Shown here: positions 16,760-24,985 of the stretch, piece after piece | Position numbering within the stretch: the first letter of the stretch is position 1 | Layout: each line of letters begins with the position of its first letter | Notes under the pieces: model-generated | Told to the model about the DNA's origin: nothing | Seen by the model: only the letters and a program-made list of their open reading frames with translations | The model's database searches: none | DNA from: Aminomonas paucivorans DSM 12260 | GTDB lineage: Bacteria > Synergistota > Synergistia > Synergistales > Synergistaceae | Length of the DNA: 64,000 nucleotides | Direction: 5' to 3' | Assembly: GCF_000165795.1 (NCBI RefSeq) | Contig: NZ_CM001022.1 | Span: 372,001-436,000 of the forward strand | Translations under genes and position numbers: made by a program

Positions 16760-17036
16760 GGAGGATCCAGGTGACGACGCCGAAGAGGGACGAGGGGTCC
16801 TCCCCCGCCACCAGGCGACGGGCCGTGAAGCCCCGACCCAGGGGGGCGGGGAGCACCACCAGGTGGCCCGGGGAGGGCGTCAGAGAACAGTCCACCAGCA
16901 CGAGGCGGTCCAGGGAGCCGTCGGGGCGGTCCGTCCGCAGGAGAAAGGTGGAGGGGGGGGAGGGGATCAGCAGGCGGAGAAGCTCGTCCCGCAGGTCCCG
17001 AGGGCCCCGCTGTTCCCGGTGGAACGGTATGGTCAT
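16746..17036 (-). CDS. Degenerate UmuD-like (S24-fold) protein
   Basis: A 96-residue protein matching the C-terminal half of UmuD: FLLRTDRPDG, LVLVDCSLTPSPGHLVVL, GFTARRL and FGVVTWILHD. In functional UmuD the serine nucleophile sits in a GDSM motif and the partner lysine in VKKL or VKRL. Here the first is replaced by DRPDGS with no SM, and the second by ARRL, so both catalytic residues seem lost. The N-terminal arm with the self-cleavage site is also absent. It may be a constitutively UmuD'-like partner for UmuC. Start ATG at 17036 follows GGGGGG; an ATG 30 bases further upstream lacks such a site. It overlaps umuC. Confidence 0.75.
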   Translation of the reverse strand: MTIPFHREQRGPRDLRDELLRLLIPSPPSTFLLRTDRPDGSLDRLVLVDCSLTPSPGHLVVLPAPLGRGFTARRLVAGEDPSSLFGVVTWILHDPR

Positions 17037-17063
17037 GACGTTCCCCCCTTTGTCGGATTGATA

Positions 17064-17126
17064 CATATAGTAATCATAAACGCGATCAAGTCAACATAAA
17101 ACAGTCCCCGGGAGGCTTGCTACAAT
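17064..17126. promoter_or_regulatory. Divergent promoter region umuDC / TolC-like gene
   Basis: An AT-rich island in a GC-rich genome. Minus strand: TTGACT (17089-17094) and, at non-ideal spacing, TATATG, or alternatively a TATGAT (17073-17078) with a weak -35. Plus strand: a TACAAT -10 box (17121-17126) with no good -35, leading into the TolC-like gene. No LexA-type palindrome was found. Confidence 0.4.
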
Positions 17127-17162
17127 GAACCCCGGTCGGTTTCTTCGGAAGCGGGAGGAGGC

Positions 17163-18449
17163 ATGGGCATGAAGAGGATTTCGTTTTGGGGACGATGGCT
17201 CCTGGGGGTGGCCCTGACGGTCCTGGCGGCGGGACTTCCCGCGGAGGCGGCCCCTCTGTCGCTGGAGGACTACCTGACCCTGGTGGCCGCCCGCAACCCG
17301 GACCTGGAGGCCACCCGCCAGCGGGTGGCGGCGTTGCGCCACGCCGCGGAGGCGGTGGCGGCGACCCAGCGTCCTCAGGTGCACCTGGTGGGCAGCGGGG
17401 CTCGGGTCGTCCGGGAGGAGGAGGGGAGCGCCTCCCTCTATCTGGCGGTGACCCATCGGTTCGATCCCTGGGGAAAGGACGATCTCCAGCTCCGGCAGAC
17501 CCTGCTCCAGCACGACCAGGCGGCGGCGTCCTTCGCCGCCCAGGGGAACCGGCTGCTCCAGCAGGCGGAGCGGCTCTACTGGGACGCCTCCCTGGCCCGG
17601 CGGAACCTGGCCCTCCAGGAGACCCTGGTGAGGCAGCGGACGGAGGATCTGCGGGTGACGAAGCGCAAGTTCGACCTGGGGGCGGTGCCCAAGCTCGACG
17701 TGATCCGGGCGGAGGTGGCCCTCTCCCGGGCCCGGGGGGAGAGCACCGCCGCCCGGCTTCTCTGGAAGGACGCCCTGACGGGGCTTGCCCGGCTGGCGGG
17801 GGAGACTCCCGCGGAGCCCCTCCCGGGGGGGCTGGAGAGGCCCTCCCTCCCCGAGACCCCCGCGGACCCGGAGCGGGCCTTCCAGCGGAACCCCGAAGCC
17901 CAAGCCCTGAGGATCGCCCTGGAGGCGGCCCGGGCGGGGCGGGACCTGGCGGCCCTGGGGAAGGTCCCGGAGGTGAGCGGGCGGGTGTCCTACATGGTGG
18001 CCACGGACGAGGACGTCTCCGTGCCCCCCCAGGACGACGCGCGGCTGGCCCTGGAGGTCTCCCTGCCCCTCTACGACGGGGGGCGCACCCGGGCCCAGAC
18101 CGCCCAGGGGGATCGGCTGGTGGCCGCGGCTTCCCAGGATCTGGAAGTCAAGCGGCAGAACCTGGTCCAGGAACTCTCGGAGGCCCGGAACCGATGGGAG
18201 GAGGCCTGTGCCCAGGAGGAGACCAAGCGGCGGGAGGTGGCCTTGGCGGCGGAGGAGCTGCGCATCGCCCGGCTCCGCTACGACCAGGGGGTGGGAAACC
18301 AGCTGGACCTGCTGGACGCCCAGACCAAGGACGCCGGTGCCCGGGTGGAGCACCTTCGGGCCCTTCGGGGGATGTACGTGGCCCTCACCGCCCTGCGCGG
18401 GGCGATGGGGGAGTACGCGGATCGCCTGTCCGCTCCGCCGGGGCCGTAG
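17163..18449 (+). CDS. TolC-family outer membrane efflux protein
   Basis: A 428-residue exported protein. It has a signal peptide of about 30 residues (basic start, hydrophobic core, AAGLPAEAA cleavage region). Two repeats of long alternating coiled coils follow, as in TolC: first half ending near LARLAGETP, second half with the LPLYDGGRTRAQ and LLDAQTKDAGARV patterns. TolC-like proteins form the trimeric outer-membrane channel of efflux pumps or type I secretion, which implies a double-membrane envelope. No inner-membrane pump or adaptor gene lies nearby, so it is an orphan channel. Two ATGs (17163, 17169) fit the GGAGGAGG site; I use the first. Confidence 0.9.
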   Translation: MGMKRISFWGRWLLGVALTVLAAGLPAEAAPLSLEDYLTLVAARNPDLEATRQRVAALRHAAEAVAATQRPQVHLVGSGARVVREEEGSASLYLAVTHRFDPWGKDDLQLRQTLLQHDQAAASFAAQGNRLLQQAERLYWDASLARRNLALQETLVRQRTEDLRVTKRKFDLGAVPKLDVIRAEVALSRARGESTAARLLWKDALTGLARLAGETPAEPLPGGLERPSLPETPADPERAFQRNPEAQALRIALEAARAGRDLAALGKVPEVSGRVSYMVATDEDVSVPPQDDARLALEVSLPLYDGGRTRAQTAQGDRLVAAASQDLEVKRQNLVQELSEARNRWEEACAQEETKRREVALAAEELRIARLRYDQGVGNQLDLLDAQTKDAGARVEHLRALRGMYVALTALRGAMGEYADRLSAPPGP

Positions 18450-18457
18450 GAGACGAA

Positions 18458-18490
18458 GAGGGACGGGGTCGCCCCCCGTCCCTCTTTTTT
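18458..18490 (+). terminator. Intrinsic terminator of the TolC-like gene
   Basis: An 11-bp perfect stem (GAGGGACGGGG / CCCCGTCCCTC) with a 5-base loop, followed by TTTTTT. A textbook terminator, ending six bases before the stop codon of the convergent aminotransferase gene. Confidence 0.93.
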
Positions 18491-18495
18491 ATGGT

Positions 18496-19329
18496 CTAGT
18501 CCAGCCAGTGCTGGAGGGAGGTGCGGAAGAGGCGGTGCAGGTGCTGGGTCACCGGTCCCGGGGTTCCCTTCCCGATGCGGTGGCCGCCGATGCGCACCAC
18601 CCCGAGGATCTCCTTCAGGGAGCCGGTGACGAAGGCCTCGTCGGCCTTTTCCAGCTCCGTCACCTTGGGGCAGCGCTCCTCCACCTTGAAGCCCCCCTCC
18701 CGGGCCAGGTGCAGCACGATGCCCCGGGTGACCCCGGAGAGCACCCGCCCCACCGGAGCGGTGACGAGCTTGCCCTCCACGCAGAGGAAGAAGTTGCTGG
18801 AGGAGGATTCGGTGATCTCCCCCCCCGGGCAGTAGAGGGTCTCGAAGACCCCCTCCATCCCCGCCACGGGGATGTAGCCGAAGAGGTAGTTGATGCTCTT
18901 GATGAGGGGGAAGGGGCGCTCCATGGCGGCGGGCTGCAGGGTGACCCCCTCCCGGTGCAGGTTCGGGTCCGGGGCGTGGAGGGGCTCGAAGAGCACGAAG
19001 AGCCGGGGATGGGGGAACCGCCCCTCCTCCCGCACGTCTCCCCCGGTGAGGTAGGGCTTCATCAGGACCTCTCCCTGGGGGCAGTCCGGCCGGGCCAGTC
19101 CCTCCCGGAGGATGTCCCGCACCTGGGGGATCAGGTTGCGCGCCTCGATCCCCGCCTGTTCGGCGCTTCGGGCGAGGCGCTCCAGGTGGGGGCCCAGGGC
19201 GAAGGTGCGCCGGTCGTAGGTGCGGATGGACTCGAAGACGCCGATGCCCCGTTGGATCGCCAGGTCCGACAGGGGGACGAAAATCTCCTCCAGCGGGCGG
19301 AACTGCCCTTCGTGGTAGCACAGAGTCAT
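18496..19329 (-). CDS. Class IV PLP aminotransferase (BCAA / D-amino acid / ADC-lyase family)
   Basis: A 277-residue fold-IV PLP enzyme. Markers are an RGIGVFESIRTYDRR start motif, the PLP lysine in PLIKSINYL (about 150), ITESSSSNFF binding the phosphate, and LSGVTRGIVLHLA. The family includes branched-chain aminotransferase, D-amino-acid aminotransferase and aminodeoxychorismate lyase; sequence alone does not separate these. The length and the lack of other folate or isoleucine genes nearby leave it open. In an amino-acid fermenter a branched-chain aminotransferase role is reasonable. It is divergent from the butyrate kinase gene; the 187 bases between them hold a TATACT box (19438-19443) but no convincing complete promoter. 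Confidence 0.87.
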   Translation of the reverse strand: MTLCYHEGQFRPLEEIFVPLSDLAIQRGIGVFESIRTYDRRTFALGPHLERLARSAEQAGIEARNLIPQVRDILREGLARPDCPQGEVLMKPYLTGGDVREEGRFPHPRLFVLFEPLHAPDPNLHREGVTLQPAAMERPFPLIKSINYLFGYIPVAGMEGVFETLYCPGGEITESSSSNFFLCVEGKLVTAPVGRVLSGVTRGIVLHLAREGGFKVEERCPKVTELEKADEAFVTGSLKEILGVVRIGGHRIGKGTPGPVTQHLHRLFRTSLQHWLD

Positions 19330-19516
19330 GGGAACGCCCTTCTTTCCGAGTTGTAGTGGTCAAGTCTGGAGTATAGGACAAAGGCCCCCGTCGGCCTAGG
19401 GCTTCCGGACCCGGTAGGAGGGACGGGGAGTTGGTTCTATACTGATAGGGTTCCATAAGTTGCAAGATGGGGACTTCTATCCCCGATCCACGTGGAAGAA
19501 CAAGGAGGAATGCCCT

Positions 19517-20611
19517 TTGGGTTTTGTGATCCTGGCCATCAACCCCGGTTCCACGAGCACCAAAGTGGCCCTGTTCCAGGACGAGGAGGAGTTGGGGCGC
19601 AAGGAGCTTCCGCATCGGGCGGAGGACCTCGCCGGGTTTCCCCGGGTGGCGGACCAGAAGGCCTACCGTCTCGGGGCCATCGAGGCCCTCATGGAGGCCC
19701 GGGGGCGGCGCTTCGAGGAGCTGAGCGCGGTGGTGGGGCGAGGGGGCATCGTGGACCCTATCCCCGGGGGCACCTACCGGGTGGGGCCCCTGCTGCTGGA
19801 GCACCTGCACCGGGGCAAGCCCTGGGAGCACGCCTCCAACCTGGGGGGCATCCTGGCGGAGGCCATCGCCTCCCCCTTGGGTATCCCGTCCTTCATCGTG
19901 GACCCCGTGGCGGTGGACGAACTGGAGGACCTGGCACGGATCACGGGGCTGCCGGAGCTGCCCCTTCGTTCCCTGGTGCACGCCCTCAACGTGAAGGCCA
20001 CGGTGCGCCTCGCCGCCCGGGATCTGAACCGGGACTGGCAGGAGCTTTCCGTGGTGGTGGCCCACCTGGGCAGCGGCTTCTCCATCTGCGCCCACCGGGA
20101 GGGACGCATCGTGGACGTGAACAACGCCAACGAGCGGGGACCCTTCTCTCCGGAACGGGCGGGGGGAGTGCCCGCCCTGGAGCTGGTGCGCCTGGCCTAC
20201 AGCGGCCGGTGGACCCAGCAGGACCTGCGGCGTCGTCTGGTGGGGCGAGGGGGGCTTTCGGCCTACCTGGGCACCACGGACCTGCGGGAGGCGGCGGCCC
20301 GCATCGCCGCCGGGGACGAGGGGGCGGATCGGGTGGTGGAGGCCATGGCCTTCCAGGTGGCCCAGGAGATCGCCGCCATGGCGGTGCCCCTGCGGGGGAA
20401 GGTGGACGCGGTGATCCTCACGGGAGGGGTGGCCCACTCCTCGGACTTCGTGGCCCGGGTGCAGCGGCGGGTGGAGTGGATCGCCCCGGTGCTCCGGTAC
20501 CCCGGGGAGGACGAGATGAAGGCCCTCTGTCAGGGGGCCCTTCGGGTCCTGAGGGGGGAGGAGGAGCCCCGGGACTACGAACGCTTCGCCGGAGGGACGG
20601 GGGAGCGGTGA
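19517..20611 (+). CDS. buk: Butyrate kinase
   Basis: Acetokinase-family enzyme making butyrate (or a branched acid) and ATP from the acyl phosphate, a substrate-level phosphorylation step. The 364-residue product has LAINPGSTSTKVALF at the N-terminus, VVAHLGSGFSICAHREGRIVD in the middle, GRGGLSAYLGTTDLREA, and DAVILTGGVAHS near the C-terminus, matching Buk rather than acetate kinase. I chose a TTG start at 19517: AAGGAGG lies 8 bases upstream and the protein then begins right at the conserved strand. An earlier ATG at 19460 would add residues unlike the family and no ribosome site. No phosphotransbutyrylase gene is adjacent. Confidence 0.93.
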   Translation: MGFVILAINPGSTSTKVALFQDEEELGRKELPHRAEDLAGFPRVADQKAYRLGAIEALMEARGRRFEELSAVVGRGGIVDPIPGGTYRVGPLLLEHLHRGKPWEHASNLGGILAEAIASPLGIPSFIVDPVAVDELEDLARITGLPELPLRSLVHALNVKATVRLAARDLNRDWQELSVVVAHLGSGFSICAHREGRIVDVNNANERGPFSPERAGGVPALELVRLAYSGRWTQQDLRRRLVGRGGLSAYLGTTDLREAAARIAAGDEGADRVVEAMAFQVAQEIAAMAVPLRGKVDAVILTGGVAHSSDFVARVQRRVEWIAPVLRYPGEDEMKALCQGALRVLRGEEEPRDYERFAGGTGER

Positions 20612-20618
20612 GGACCAA

Positions 20619-20644
20619 GGGGGGCGCCCGGGGCGCCCCCCTTT
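20619..20644 (+). terminator. Intrinsic terminator of buk
   Basis: A 10-bp all-GC stem (GGGGGGCGCC / GGCGCCCCCC) with a 3-base loop, then TTT, just after the buk stop codon. Confidence 0.85.
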
Positions 20645-20664
20645 CGCATGGGGGCCGGTGCGGC

Positions 20665-20692
20665 TTGACAGGAGCGGGAGGTGGGGTACAAT
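20665..20692 (+). promoter_or_regulatory. Near-consensus promoter of carAB
   Basis: TTGACA, a 16-base spacer, then TACAAT. This is the best vegetative promoter in the window. The leader that follows (about 53 bases) is unusually AT-rich. I see no PyrR-binding or attenuator structure in it. Confidence 0.85.
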
Positions 20693-20751
20693 CCATCGGA
20701 ACGAAAGATCAGTATATCGGTAAAAATAAACCAAAGTATGGAGGCGGGAAC

Positions 20752-21810
20752 GTGGGGATGGTGCGGCTCGGTCTGGCGGACGGTGCGGTGTTTGAAGGTC
20801 GGTGTGAGGGCCCCTGGGAGCCCCGGGAGGGGGAGACGGTGTTCACCACCGGTTCCACGGGGTATCCCCAGGGGTTGACGGATCCTTCCTACCGAGGGCA
20901 GATCCTGGTCTTCGCCTTCCCCCTGGTGGGGCAGTACGGGGTGGACGAGGACGCCCTGGAGAGCCTGCGACCTCAGCCGGAGGCGGTGGTGGTCTCCCGG
21001 GTTCCGGAAACCGGGGCGGGACGACGCTTTCGGGAGTGGCTGCGCCGCGCCGGGATTCCCCTGATGGAGGGAGTGGACACCCGGGCCCTGGTGCTGCATC
21101 TGAGGGACCGGGGGACCCTGCGGGGCCGTCTGGGAGACGGGAGCCTGCCCCGGTCGTCCCGGTTCGCCCCGGACCTGGTGGCCTCCGCCTCCTGCGCCGT
21201 CCCGGAGACGGACCCCGGGGAAGGGCCCCTGGCGGCGGTGCTGGACTGGGGGGTGAAGGAGTCCATCCTTCGGCGCCTGCGGGAGCGGGGGGTGCGGGTG
21301 GCCCGTCTCCCCTGGAACGCCTCGGCCCGGGAGGTGCTGGCCCTTCGTCCACGGGGGGTGTTGTTGGGCAACGGCCCGGGGGATCCCCAGGACCTTCTGT
21401 CGGGGCCGGTGGGGACGGTGCGGGAGCTGCTGGGGCGGGTGCCCCTCTTCGGCATCTGCCTGGGCATGCAGGTGCTGGCCCTGGCCTGCGGGGCCGCCAC
21501 GGAGAAGCTGCCCTTCGGCCATCGGGGGGTGAACCACCCGGTGCGGGAGGAGGCCACGGGACGCACCCTCCTCACCAGCCAGAACCACGGCTACGGGGTG
21601 GTGGACGCCTCCGCGGAAGGGGCGGGGCTTACGGTCACCTTCCGCCACCTGGGGGACGGAAGCGTGGAGGGCATCGCCAGCGGCGCCTACCCCGCCTGGG
21701 GGGTGCAGTTCCACCCCGAGGCGGCCCCGGGGCCCTGGGACGGGGCGTTTCTCTTCGACCGGTTCGTGGCCTCCCTGGACGAGGAAGGCCGGAAGGGGGC
21801 GGCGGCATGA
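20752..21810 (+). CDS. carA: Carbamoyl-phosphate synthase small subunit
   Basis: Glutaminase subunit that delivers ammonia to CarB for arginine and pyrimidine synthesis. The ~352-residue protein shows the CarA N-terminal domain (LADGAVFEG, TTGSTGYPQGLTDPSYRGQI) and the class I amidotransferase domain with the nucleophile in FGICLGMQVLA and the His/Glu pair in GVQFHPEA. I take the GTG at 20752, 7 bases after GGAGG; an ATG at 20758 is the alternative. Its stop overlaps the carB ATG (ATGA). Confidence 0.94.
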   Translation: MGMVRLGLADGAVFEGRCEGPWEPREGETVFTTGSTGYPQGLTDPSYRGQILVFAFPLVGQYGVDEDALESLRPQPEAVVVSRVPETGAGRRFREWLRRAGIPLMEGVDTRALVLHLRDRGTLRGRLGDGSLPRSSRFAPDLVASASCAVPETDPGEGPLAAVLDWGVKESILRRLRERGVRVARLPWNASAREVLALRPRGVLLGNGPGDPQDLLSGPVGTVRELLGRVPLFGICLGMQVLALACGAATEKLPFGHRGVNHPVREEATGRTLLTSQNHGYGVVDASAEGAGLTVTFRHLGDGSVEGIASGAYPAWGVQFHPEAAPGPWDGAFLFDRFVASLDEEGRKGAAA

Positions 21811-24800
21811 CGGGGCGGGAAAAACCCTCCGTGTTGATCCTGGGCTCCGGCCCCATCCGCATCGGTCAGGCGGCGGAGTTCGACTACTCCGGGAGCCAGG
21901 CGTGCCGCGCCCTGAAGGAGCGGGGCTTCCGGGTGATCCTCCTGAACAGCAACCCCGCCACCATCCAGACGGACCGGGAGCTGGCGGACCTGGTGTACCT
22001 GCGCCCCCTGGAGGCGGAGGTGGTGGAGTCCCTCCTGGAGCTGCACCGCCCCGAGGGGATCCTGGCCTCCCTGGGGGGGCAGACCGCCCTGAACCTGCTC
22101 ATGGAACTGGAGGAGCGGGGCTCTTTGGAGCGGTTCGGGGTCCGGGTCTGGGGCACCCAGCCCGGGGCGGTGCGCACCGCCGAGGCGAGGGAACCCTTCC
22201 GGGACCTCATGGCCGCCATCGGCCAGCCCGTGATCCCCAGCCGCTCCGTGGGGTCCGTGGAGGAGGCCCTGGCGGCGGCGGACGAACTGGGCCTGCCCCT
22301 GGTGCTGCGGCCGGACTTCACCCTGGGGGGGACCGGGGGAGGGGTGTGCACCGACGGTTCCGAGTACCCGGAGCAGGCCGCCGCCGCCCTGGCGGCCTCT
22401 CCGGTGCGCCGGGTCCTGGTGGAGCGGTTCCTGGAGGGGTGGCGGGAGGTGGAGCTGGAGATGCTCCGGGACGGGGAGGGCAACGCCCTCTGCGTCTGCG
22501 GCATGGAGAACCTGGACCCCATGGGGGTGCACACCGGGGACAGCGTGGTGGTGGCCCCGGTGCTCACCCTGAAGGATCGGACCTGGCAGCGTCTGCGAAC
22601 CGCGGCGCTTCGCATCGTGGAGGCCCTGGACATCCGGGGGGCCTGCAACGTGCAGTTCGCCCTGCGACCGGACGAGGAGGCCTACGGGGTCATCGAGGTG
22701 AACCCCCGGGCCAGCCGGTCCAGCGCCCTGGCCAGCAAGGCCACGGGGTACCCCATCGCCCGCATGGCCGCCCTCATCGGGGCGGGGCTCTCCCTGGCGG
22801 AGCTGCCCAACCCCGTCACGGGGTCCGGGAGCGCCCTCATCGAGCCCGCCCTGGACTACCTGGCGGTGAAGGTCCCCTGTTTCCCCTTCGAGAAGTTCCC
22901 CGGGGCGGACCCCTCCCTGGGCACCCGGATGAAGGCCACCGGGGAGGTGCTGGCCCTGGGGACGGACCTGGCGGGAGCCCTGCTGAAGGCCTACCGGGGG
23001 CTGGGCTCTCGGGTGACGGAGCCGGGGTTCTGGGGGGAAACGGATCGGGGTGCCCTGGAGGAGGCCCTGACGGTGCCCACGGACCGGCGCATCGGGGCCC
23101 TCTTCGAGTGGGGGCGCCGGGGGCTGGATCCGGAGGAGGCCGCCCGGATCAGCGGCATCCACCCCTTCTTCTGCCGGGAGCTGGCGGAACTGGGAGCCCT
23201 GGAGCGGGCCCTGGGGGAGGGAGACCTGACCCCGGAGCGGCTGCGGGAGGCCAAGGCCCGGGGGTTGGGAGACCGGCGGATCGGCCAGATCCGGGGCCTT
23301 TCGGAGAGGGAGGTGCGCCGCCTGCGGCGGGAGCACCGCGTCGAGCCGGGGTTCCGGGAGGTGGACGGCTGCGCCGGGGAGACCCCCGCGGGCTCCCGGT
23401 ACCTTTACGGGGTCTACGGGGGGGCGTCGGATCCGATGCCCCGGGACGACCGCCCCGCCGTGGTGGTGCTGGGGTCCGGGCCCATCCGCATCGGCCAGGG
23501 CCTGGAGTTCGACTACTGCTGCGTCAAGGCGGTGGAGGCCCTGCGTCGCCGGGGCTACCGGGGGGTGCTGGTGAACGACAACCCCGAGACGGTGAGCACG
23601 GACCACGACGTCTCCGATGCCCTCTACCTGGCCCCCCTGGCGACGGAGGACGTGCTGGAGGTGTGCCGTCGGGAGAAGGTGGCGGGGGCCTTCGTCACCT
23701 TCGGGGGGCAGACGGCCCTGCGCCTGGCCCAGGGGCTTCAGGAGGAGGGGGTCTCCCTCCTGGGCACCTCCTTCGAGGCCATCCAGGCGGCGGAGGACCG
23801 GGACCTGTTCTCCCGGATCCTCTCGGACCTGGGGCTCTCCCAGCCCCCCGGGCGGGGGGTGCGCAACCTGGAGGAGGGGATCGCCGCGGCGGAGGCCCTG
23901 GGCTTCCCCCTCATGGTGCGCCCCAGCTTCGTCCTGGGGGGGCTGGCCATGAGGCGGGTCCGGGACCGGGAGGGCTTCGAGGCGGTGCTGGAGGAGGCTT
24001 TCCGGGCCGCCCCGGGACAGTCGGTGCTGGTGGACCGGTTCCTGGAGGGGCGGGAGTTCGAGGTGGACGCCCTCTGCGACGGATCGGAGGTGCTCATCCC
24101 GGGGATCTTCGAGCACCTGGACCCGGCGGGGATCCATTCCGGGGACTCCATGGCCCTGTTCCCCCAGCTCTCCCTCCGGCCGGAGGAGACGCGCTTCGTG
24201 GAGCAGGCGGTGCGGAGCCTCTCCGAGGCCCTGGGGCTTGCGGGGCTGCTGAACGTGCAGTTCGTCCACTCCCGGGGGCGGCTCTGGATCCTGGAGGCCA
24301 ACCCCCGGGGCAGCCGCACCGTTCCCATCGTCTCCAAGCTCACGGGGCTTCCCCTGGTGGACTGGGCGGTGGGCCTGGGGCTGGGGGAGCACCTGGGAGA
24401 CCTGACGGACCTGCGGGGGCTTCTGGAACCGACGGGCCCGTTGGGGGTGAAGATTCCCGTCTTCTCCGGGGAGAAGCTCCCGGGGGCGGAGACCCTCCTG
24501 GGCCCCCTGATGCAGTCCACCGGCGAGTCCCTGGGGGTGGGAGACTCCCTGGCGGAGGCCTTCCGGGAGGCCGCCGGGGGTGCGGGTTGGCGCCTTCCCT
24601 CCCGGGGAACCCTCCTGGTGGCGGGGTGCCCCTCCGAGGCGGCGGGAGAGCTGGCGGCCCACCTGGCCTCCCTCCGGGCTCGGGGCTTCGGGGTCTGGGC
24701 GGAGGCGGGGTGCGCCTCCTTGCTGGAGCGTTGGGGCTTTCGGGCGGACCGGAGGCTGGGGGAACCGGAGGGACGGGAGGCCCTGCGGGATCGGGAGGCG

Positions 24801-24941
24801 GACCTGCTGGTGGTGCTGGAGGAGGACGAGGTCCGGGCGGAGGGGTGGCACCGGGGGGCGGTGGACGGGGGGATTCCCCGGATCGCCAACCTCCCGGCCC
24901 TTCGGGCCTGGGTGCTCTCCCTTCCCGGAGGGACGAGGTAG
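21807..24941 (+). CDS. carB: Carbamoyl-phosphate synthase large subunit
   Basis: Makes carbamoyl phosphate from bicarbonate, ammonia and two ATP. The 1044-residue protein has the expected tandem halves: each begins with a GSGPIRIGQ loop (residues about 12 and 558) and holds an ATP-grasp domain (first with LRPDFTLGGTGGG and VIEVNPRASRSSALASKATGYP; second with VRPSFVLGGLAM and ILEANPRGSRTVP). The oligomerisation region lies between, and a C-terminal MGS-like regulatory domain occupies about 930-1044. Length is near the family norm. It is coupled to carA by a 4-bp overlap. Confidence 0.96.
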   Translation: MTGREKPSVLILGSGPIRIGQAAEFDYSGSQACRALKERGFRVILLNSNPATIQTDRELADLVYLRPLEAEVVESLLELHRPEGILASLGGQTALNLLMELEERGSLERFGVRVWGTQPGAVRTAEAREPFRDLMAAIGQPVIPSRSVGSVEEALAAADELGLPLVLRPDFTLGGTGGGVCTDGSEYPEQAAAALAASPVRRVLVERFLEGWREVELEMLRDGEGNALCVCGMENLDPMGVHTGDSVVVAPVLTLKDRTWQRLRTAALRIVEALDIRGACNVQFALRPDEEAYGVIEVNPRASRSSALASKATGYPIARMAALIGAGLSLAELPNPVTGSGSALIEPALDYLAVKVPCFPFEKFPGADPSLGTRMKATGEVLALGTDLAGALLKAYRGLGSRVTEPGFWGETDRGALEEALTVPTDRRIGALFEWGRRGLDPEEAARISGIHPFFCRELAELGALERALGEGDLTPERLREAKARGLGDRRIGQIRGLSEREVRRLRREHRVEPGFREVDGCAGETPAGSRYLYGVYGGASDPMPRDDRPAVVVLGSGPIRIGQGLEFDYCCVKAVEALRRRGYRGVLVNDNPETVSTDHDVSDALYLAPLATEDVLEVCRREKVAGAFVTFGGQTALRLAQGLQEEGVSLLGTSFEAIQAAEDRDLFSRILSDLGLSQPPGRGVRNLEEGIAAAEALGFPLMVRPSFVLGGLAMRRVRDREGFEAVLEEAFRAAPGQSVLVDRFLEGREFEVDALCDGSEVLIPGIFEHLDPAGIHSGDSMALFPQLSLRPEETRFVEQAVRSLSEALGLAGLLNVQFVHSRGRLWILEANPRGSRTVPIVSKLTGLPLVDWAVGLGLGEHLGDLTDLRGLLEPTGPLGVKIPVFSGEKLPGAETLLGPLMQSTGESLGVGDSLAEAFREAAGGAGWRLPSRGTLLVAGCPSEAAGELAAHLASLRARGFGVWAEAGCASLLERWGFRADRRLGEPEGREALRDREADLLVVLEEDEVRAEGWHRGAVDGGIPRIANLPALRAWVLSLPGGTR

Positions 24942-24943
24942 CG

Positions 24944-24972
24944 GGCCGGGGCCCCCTTCGGGGGCCCCGGCC
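24944..24972. terminator. Hairpin between convergent carB and gpsA
   Basis: A 13-bp perfect GC stem (GGCCGGGGCCCCC and its complement) with a TTC loop. It lacks a strong T-run on either strand but lies exactly between two converging stop codons, so it may work both ways. Confidence 0.6.
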
Positions 24973-24985
24973 CCTTGGGGGAGGC

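Noticed and set aside
17037-17100. LexA box upstream of the umuC pair
   Set aside because: The AT-rich segment has promoter-like boxes but no palindrome of either the Gram-negative or Gram-positive LexA type.
20693-20751. Pyrimidine-responsive attenuator or PyrR site before carA
   Set aside because: The leader is AT-rich and too short for a terminator/antiterminator pair; no PyrR-type loop sequence is present.
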